Assembly (NCBI GenBank): GCA_964354225.1
Contig: CAYGZC010000331.1
Location: 1 to 19,196, forward strand
Origin: CAYGZC01 sp964354225
GTDB lineage: Bacteria; Bacteroidota; Ignavibacteria; UBA10030; SZUA-254
Direction of reading: 5' to 3'
DNA: 19,196 bases
This document shows positions 14,983 to 19,196 of this stretch, one piece after another. A program made the position numbers and the translations under genes. The number at the start of each line of letters is the position of its first letter. Position 1 is the stretch's first letter. The notes under the pieces were generated by a model. The model was given only the letters and a program-made list of their open reading frames with translations. It did no database searches and was not told the DNA's origin.

Positions 14983-15738
14983 CTACAAACCGAACAAGAT
15001 GCTTACCGTGAACAGGATCGAATGAATACTCCGTGCGTTAGAAATGAAATGTTTATCGTCCCCCGCAGTGTACTGGGGATCGTGATCATCATTCAAAGAA
15101 AGATAGGAATCAATACGTTGGTTTATTCCCGGATTGACGTCGTTCCATTCTTTGCCGGTGACATTCATCAAGTTGTACGAGATATTAAAGTCGAGCGAGA
15201 GGAGTGGACCGACACTCGCTTCCGTTCCCACCAAGAACCCTATGCCAAACCGTGTTGCATCTTTCACGCTATACGTTGCGCTCGGAACTTTGGAAACCCC
15301 TTGAAACGTCGTCTCGCCGCTGAACGAATTCAATGCGAGGTTTGCGCCGATGTACGGAGTAACCGGTAACGCAGGTAAGCTGAGATGAAATTCAGGTCCC
15401 ACTTTCAGCGACAGGATCTTTTGTGATATATCCACTTTCCCCTGTCCTGGTTCAGAATTTCCAGTGTTACTTAACGATGAGTAATCAATTTCACCAGCGA
15501 GATTAAATCCGGACAACCCAATCTTCGCCTTTCCATGAATGTTAAGACCACTGCTGAGTCCATAGCGAGAACCGTTATAGTAGTCAAGAGTAGAGCCACT
15601 GAAGTCTGAAGACGGAATCGTTAGACCAATGCCGCCGCCAAGTTTAATGTTCACTTGCGATCTCGATGGTGTGATCGTCAATGCTATGAGTGCTACAAGT
15701 GCAACAGAAAATCGAAACGACCGAATAACCAGTTTCAT
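14983..15738 (-). CDS. outer-membrane beta-barrel protein
   Basis: 251 residues. Signal peptide MKLVIRSFRFSVALVALIAL ends near PSRSQ. The mature chain has repeated amphipathic strands, e.g. IKLGGGIGLTIPSSDFSG, ILSLKVGPEFHLSL, FGIGFLVGTEASVGP and a closing SILFTVSILFGL, which fits an eight- to ten-stranded porin-like or OmpA-type barrel. No peptidoglycan-binding OmpA domain follows. AAAGGAT before the ATG is a usable ribosome binding site. It lies 32-45 bases upstream of the smaller barrel gene in the same direction, so the two are probably co-transcribed. Function unknown. Confidence 0.8.
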   Translation of the reverse strand: MKLVIRSFRFSVALVALIALTITPSRSQVNIKLGGGIGLTIPSSDFSGSTLDYYNGSRYGLSSGLNIHGKAKIGLSGFNLAGEIDYSSLSNTGNSEPGQGKVDISQKILSLKVGPEFHLSLPALPVTPYIGANLALNSFSGETTFQGVSKVPSATYSVKDATRFGIGFLVGTEASVGPLLSLDFNISYNLMNVTGKEWNDVNPGINQRIDSYLSLNDDHDPQYTAGDDKHFISNARSIHSILFTVSILFGL

Positions 15739-15825
15739 AATATCCTTTGTGAAAGTTATGTGATAGCGAGTCGAATTGACAAGCTTCTTTATTGTTTCAG
15801 TTTGGTTACTTTGTATTTTTCAGAA

Positions 15826-16917
15826 CTACCTAATAAGTATCAACTTCTTCGTCGAGACGAAGGAACCGGCTTCCAAACGGTAGAAGTACACACCGCTCGA
15901 GAGTCCGAGTGTTCCCTTGTTCGTATTAAACGGCACGGTGTAGCTGCCGACTTCCTGGCGACCGTTTACAAGCGTTGCAACTTCAAGACCAAGCAAATTG
16001 TAAACATTGAGAGAAACATGAGTTGCCTTCTCAAGACTATATTGAATCCTCGTGGATGGATTGAATGGATTCGGATAGTTCTGCAAGAGCGCGAATTCTT
16101 CAGGTGCTAACCCATTCTCGACGGCGTTCACCGTTGGCGGACTAGTGACGGTATTAGCGTCTAATGTAACTGCGGTCTGTGCCAGCGCTCTGCCGTTCAG
16201 CGTTGCACCAGTACTCATCACAATTGCTGTTTGACACAATATGATTCCCTTCATAGCAGCCGTAGTTCCAAGGGTAACTTGGCCGGCGACCTGCCAGAAG
16301 ATGTTGGAAGTCTTTGCGCCGCCGCTTAGAGTAACCATGGCACCGTTTGCCAATTCTAGATTCTGCGCTATCTGGAAGATCCAGACATCAGTTGCGCTGC
16401 CCGAGATAGTTACACCCCCAGCAGATACCAGGACCCCGGTACTCCAGTTGTAAAGACCAGGAGTGAGGGTCTGCCCAGTAAGATCTCCGGCGTACAGTTC
16501 AGTATAATCAGGCAATGTCCGTCCAGCTGCGTTTGTGTAAGCGGTTTCCATGTCGCTCACAGCCGTAGTCATTTTAGTCGGAGTTGGGTCAGTATAATCG
16601 GCGGCATATACATTTCCAACGACTAAAGATGATGTCGAAAATGTACCTGAAGGATCCATTATTAATCCAAATCCAGTTATGGCTATCGCAGCGATTGGAC
16701 TAACTCCAATATCACCAGTAATTGATGTGACTCCCGTGGCTGAGATTCCTGTTTTTGCTAGAATCACGAAATCACCTGCTGTTCCAAGGTTTACTGGTGC
16801 CGGCGACGATTGAGACACGGCAGCGGCAGGCACCATCAATGCAACCATCAGCATTGCTCCGAGGAAGTGCATAAATCGGTTTAAAATAACTGTTGTATGT
16901 GTTATATGAGTCTTCAT
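15826..16917 (-). CDS. DUF3494 ice-binding-like protein with type IX secretion tail
   Basis: 363 residues. Signal peptide about 1-36 (ends AAAVSQ). DUF3494 domain about 41-258: VNLGTAGDFVILAKTGISAT, SITGDIGVSP, ITGFGL, YAADYTDPTP, LTPGLYNWSTGV, IFWQVAGQVTLGTTAAMKG. This right-handed beta-helix is known in antifreeze proteins; related copies in non-cold bacteria may act in adhesion. The C-terminal 96 residues (268-363) form a secretion/sorting domain: FALLQNYPNPFNPSTRIQYS, then GVYFYRLEAG, ending KKLILIR, as in type IX cargo of this phylum. AAGGAGG just before the ATG is the strongest ribosome binding site of the window together with the EF-P one, so expression may be high. Confidence 0.92.
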   Translation of the reverse strand: MKTHITHTTVILNRFMHFLGAMLMVALMVPAAAVSQSSPAPVNLGTAGDFVILAKTGISATGVTSITGDIGVSPIAAIAITGFGLIMDPSGTFSTSSLVVGNVYAADYTDPTPTKMTTAVSDMETAYTNAAGRTLPDYTELYAGDLTGQTLTPGLYNWSTGVLVSAGGVTISGSATDVWIFQIAQNLELANGAMVTLSGGAKTSNIFWQVAGQVTLGTTAAMKGIILCQTAIVMSTGATLNGRALAQTAVTLDANTVTSPPTVNAVENGLAPEEFALLQNYPNPFNPSTRIQYSLEKATHVSLNVYNLLGLEVATLVNGRQEVGSYTVPFNTNKGTLGLSSGVYFYRLEAGSFVSTKKLILIR

Positions 16918-16920
16918 AAG

Positions 16921-16929
16921 ACCCTCCTT
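16921..16929 (-). promoter_or_regulatory. near-perfect ribosome binding site of the type IX DUF3494 gene
   Basis: On the minus strand AAGGAGGGT stands 3-6 bases before the ATG at 16917. A match this complete is unusual for this group and fixes the start. Confidence 0.75.
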
Positions 16930-16997
16930 ATAGTTAGTGAAAATGAGTAAGATGTTTTTTATGTTTAGCCATTGATTTGGAATTTAGTTCATCTATT

Positions 16998-17798
16998 TTA
17001 CGGCGTAGGCTTTACAATAGTATTGCCTGCTAATGTTACTGCGGCGATGCGTGCTAACAATCTGCCTTCAACTGTTGCCCCAGTATTCAGCGAGATTGAT
17101 TGATCAGCCAGTATGTTTCCCTTGAAGACAGAGGTCGTTCCAAGAGTCGCTGAAGTGCCGACCTGCCAAAAAATGTTCGAAGCTTTCGCGCTGCCGCTCA
17201 AAATAATCTTGCGACCGGATGTTGTGTTCAATGTGGATGCTATCTTCAGAATGAAAACAGCATTTGCGTTCCCCTTAGCATCGAAGGTGAGATCACCTGA
17301 CGATATTTCAAGTGATCCACTGGATTTATAGAGCCCGGGTGTGAGTGTCAGCCCGCCAAGATTTCCGGCAAGAAGTACCATATCTGTTGATGTGCGTCCA
17401 GCGGCATCATTATACGCCGTTGTCAAATCCCCTTTCGCCGCTGTTAACATAGCAGGAACACCTGCGGGTGAAATATCATCGGCCGCATAAATTGTCCCGG
17501 TTACTTCGGTTAAACCAAAACCTGTGATGAACGATCTGGCCGCCGGACTCAATCCGATATCTCCGGTAATGGCAGATGTTGGAATGTTGGAAATTAACGA
17601 GCCGGCAAGAATTGCGAAACCGGCGCTCGTTCGAAGATTTACTGCCGCCTGAACGGTTGTCTGAGGTGGTATTATTACCGGTGTAGAGCCTACCGGTGTA
17701 GTGTCATCTTTTTTGCATCCAGCGAAAATGACAGCCAGTAGCAATGCCATCAAACACATAGCATTGAGTATTCTGGAATAGCTGTTGAGTTTTTGCAT
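16998..17798 (-). CDS. DUF3494 ice-binding-like lipoprotein
   Basis: 266 residues and a paralogue of the next gene. The N-terminal hydrophobic stretch ends in F-A-G-C with Cys28, a lipobox, followed by KKDD. In Bacteroidota a lysine and two acidic residues right after the lipid-bearing cysteine form a known surface-export signal, so the protein probably faces outward on the outer membrane. The DUF3494 domain (about 50-265) shows VNLRTSAGFAILAGSLIS, AITGDIGLSP, FITGFGL, YAADDISPAG, LTPGLYKSSGSLEI and IFWQVGTSATLGTTSVFKG. There is no type IX tail; it ends directly after the domain. It lies 80 bases upstream of the second DUF3494 gene, same strand. Confidence 0.9.
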   Translation of the reverse strand: MQKLNSYSRILNAMCLMALLLAVIFAGCKKDDTTPVGSTPVIIPPQTTVQAAVNLRTSAGFAILAGSLISNIPTSAITGDIGLSPAARSFITGFGLTEVTGTIYAADDISPAGVPAMLTAAKGDLTTAYNDAAGRTSTDMVLLAGNLGGLTLTPGLYKSSGSLEISSGDLTFDAKGNANAVFILKIASTLNTTSGRKIILSGSAKASNIFWQVGTSATLGTTSVFKGNILADQSISLNTGATVEGRLLARIAAVTLAGNTIVKPTP

Positions 17799-17849
17799 TT
17801 TTATACCTTTCAGTTATAGTCGTATTGTCTCAAAGCAGTCGTTGGTATC

Positions 17850-17864
17850 GCGCCGAGGAGGCGC
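17850..17864. repeat. GC-rich small hairpin upstream of the DUF3494 lipoprotein gene
   Basis: GCGCC (17850-17854) and GGCGC (17860-17864) around GAGGA, in otherwise AT-rich DNA, 52 bases before the lipoprotein ATG. It could be a 5' leader hairpin or the end of the upstream operon, but no T tract follows on either strand. Confidence 0.4.
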
Positions 17865-17984
17865 ACACTTTGTATTGAAACACTTGCTTACGTTTATTGT
17901 ATCATTCTGCATAAAATTCTCGATGTGGTAAATGTAAGTTGTGCTCATTCACTCACACTTAACTGTATGACTTTATTCCTGGAC

Positions 17985-18182
17985 TCAATTCTTTGCCCCG
18001 AACACATTTTGTCCGCGAATGACTCTAATCAAGACGACCACAATAGCGATCACCAAAAGAACGTGAATAAATCCGCTCATGGTATAGGATGTGACGAACC
18101 CAAGGAGCCACAATGCGATTAAAACAACAGCGATAGTGTACAACACAATAATTATCCTTTCTTTTTTTGGTTCAGTGTTCAT
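17985..18182 (-). CDS. DUF5670 (lmo0937-type) tiny membrane protein
   Basis: 65 residues. After a charged start (MNTEPKKER) come two close hydrophobic helices: IIIVLYTIAVVLIALWLLGF, then TSYTMSGFIHVLLVIAIVVV, and a short basic end LIRVIRGQNVFGAKN. The YTIAV..LWLLGFVTSYT..GFIH.LLVIA pattern is the hallmark of the lmo0937/DUF5670 family, which has no known function. Its ATG overlaps the stop of the upstream response regulator (ATGA), so the two are translationally coupled. Confidence 0.88.
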   Translation of the reverse strand: MNTEPKKERIIIVLYTIAVVLIALWLLGFVTSYTMSGFIHVLLVIAIVVVLIRVIRGQNVFGAKN

Positions 18183-18946
18183 GTGATTGGATCCTTTGTA
18201 AGTTGAGTGATGCTCGAAAGCCAGATTATAGCATCTTCAAAAACCGTGAATGCCTTGACACGAAAGCCCCTGTTTTGGGCTGCATCTTCAAAGAACGTCG
18301 CCTGGCCAAAGTCCTCATCAGCCCGGGCGAGCACTGCCGTTTTCCTTCGGAAGGTTTTACCGTATTCTACAAGCTCGGATGCAAGCACGTATATATCAGT
18401 TGTCGACAACTGTGATTTCACATCTCGAAGGTCGATGAGTACTGTGTAATCTTGAAGATCAGTACCAGTAGCAGCGATTTGTGCGAGCCCCTCCCTGCTG
18501 GCATTTATGTCAAGATCCCCCGTTGGGGTGCTTTTTATGAAATCCCCGACTTTAATGATCTGGAGTTTGAAGTTTGTCTGTGAGCGGTCGGAGAGAATAT
18601 GCTCGATGGACTTCAAGAGATAATCTGGGTTATATGGTTTTGTGACATAATCCCGCGCCACAGGAGTTGCGCTCTTAATTGCATCCTTAAGTCCTACTGT
18701 TCCCGTTATTACTATCACCTTGCTGGATAGATGGTTCTCCTTGAGAAACTTAAGGACCCGGAAACCACCAATGTCAGGTAGTGTAATGTCGAGCAGGATC
18801 AAGTCGAACCTCTCGCTTGTAAGCAAGGAGGAAGCATTCTCACTATCAGCCTCTTTAACGACAAGATAACCGCTTGACTTCAGAAATACATGAACAGAAT
18901 TTCTCCGATCCTTGTCGTCATCAACCAACAGTATTTTCACAGCCAT
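18179..18946 (-). CDS. response regulator with SpoIIAA/STAS-like output domain
   Basis: 255 residues. Receiver domain about 1-120: D9-D10-D11, phosphoacceptor D53 in LILLDITLPD, T in VIVITGT and the lysine in YVTKPY are all present. The rest (about 127-250) is not a DNA-binding domain. It has alternating strands and helices such as FKLQIIKVGDFIKSTPTGDL, DYTVLIDLRDVKSQLSTTDI, TAVLARADEDFGQATFFED and VFEDAIIWLSS, which resembles the SpoIIAA-like (STAS/SEC14) group. It probably acts through protein contacts or membrane targeting, not transcription. GGAG precedes the ATG, and the DUF5670 gene overlaps its end by 4 bases. Confidence 0.85.
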   Translation of the reverse strand: MAVKILLVDDDKDRRNSVHVFLKSSGYLVVKEADSENASSLLTSERFDLILLDITLPDIGGFRVLKFLKENHLSSKVIVITGTVGLKDAIKSATPVARDYVTKPYNPDYLLKSIEHILSDRSQTNFKLQIIKVGDFIKSTPTGDLDINASREGLAQIAATGTDLQDYTVLIDLRDVKSQLSTTDIYVLASELVEYGKTFRRKTAVLARADEDFGQATFFEDAAQNRGFRVKAFTVFEDAIIWLSSITQLTKDPIT

Positions 18947-19144
18947 AATGTCTCCAGAACTATTCTTGAGTTAATTGATTTGTTTTTTTAGTCAATGTTG
19001 ATCTCCTGCAAATAATCAAACCACGGATCTCAACTAATCCACCATAATAATATACAGAGACTTCTGAAAAATTAGTATAAATATTTTTTAAAAACAAGCA
19101 CCAAACCTTATTCGATGTATTATATTAAGAATACTACAGACGAA

Positions 19145-19196
19145 AGGTGGAAACAAAATGCGAAGCAACAAAATACATAATGTCGATTTATTTACT
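19145..19196 (+). CDS. 5' end of an unidentified gene (partial)
   Basis: AAAGGTGG at 19143-19150 stands 7 bases before an ATG at 19158, and 13 codons (MRSNKIHNVDLFT) run to the window edge with no stop. The good ribosome binding site supports a real start, divergent from the response regulator gene. Too short to name. The AT-rich 18947-19144 stretch between the two starts probably holds promoters for both, but no consensus box stands out. Confidence 0.45.

Noticed and set aside
14956..15369. A 137-codon open frame on the plus strand
   Set aside because: It lies wholly opposite the outer-membrane barrel gene, whose signal peptide, strands and ribosome binding site are convincing. It is a shadow frame.

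Overview
The window looks like a chromosomal segment from a member of the Bacteroidota/Chlorobi/Ignavibacteria group. The main reasons are a C-terminal secretion tail of the type IX kind on one exported protein (YPNPFNPST motif, ends KKLILIR), an S46 family dipeptidyl-peptidase, YCF48-like repeat proteins, ECF sigma/anti-sigma pairs and an AT-rich genome with many genes that lack a clear Shine-Dalgarno. The exact genus cannot be read from the sequence.

Layout, left to right. 1-862: the 3' end of an unidentified gene followed closely by a TSUP (TauE/SafE) membrane transporter. 1005-2478, minus strand: an envelope-stress-like operon of ECF sigma factor, zinc-finger anti-sigma factor and a small exported TonB C-terminal-domain protein. 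2811-3137: a stand-alone Smr-domain protein. 3229-4100, minus: a membrane protein gene that reads as one ancestral ORF broken by a frameshift and an in-frame stop. 4180-4474: a dense run of at least six different palindromes or stem-loops in an intergenic region. 4663-5101, minus: a hicBA toxin-antitoxin pair. 5190-6185, minus: a CorA-type Mg2+ channel. 6421-9429, plus: a divergent elongation-factor-P-like protein whose tip loop lacks the usual modified lysine, a 71-residue unknown protein and an S46 peptidase with the arginine typical of acidic-specific DPP11 enzymes, closed by a strong hairpin. 9560-13486, plus: a seven-repeat YCF48-like protein, a SpoIIE/RsbU-type phosphatase and a HerA-like hexameric ATPase.

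13684-18946 is all on the minus strand. In transcription order it holds a response regulator with a SpoIIAA/STAS-like C-terminal domain, a tiny DUF5670 membrane protein overlapping it by 4 bases, two tandem DUF3494 (ice-binding-like) proteins with different surface-anchoring routes (one lipoprotein, one type IX tail), two outer-membrane beta-barrel proteins and a NarL/FixJ response regulator. This is a coherent cell-surface region bracketed by two regulators. The window closes with the first codons of another plus-strand gene.

Most genes belong to known families. The points most worth a second look are the palindrome cluster and its related copy at 13591-13664, the paired DUF3494 proteins with different anchors, the EF-P-like tip loop, the broken membrane gene, and the phosphatase-HerA pairing. 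I did not find convincing evidence of a wholly new multi-gene system.
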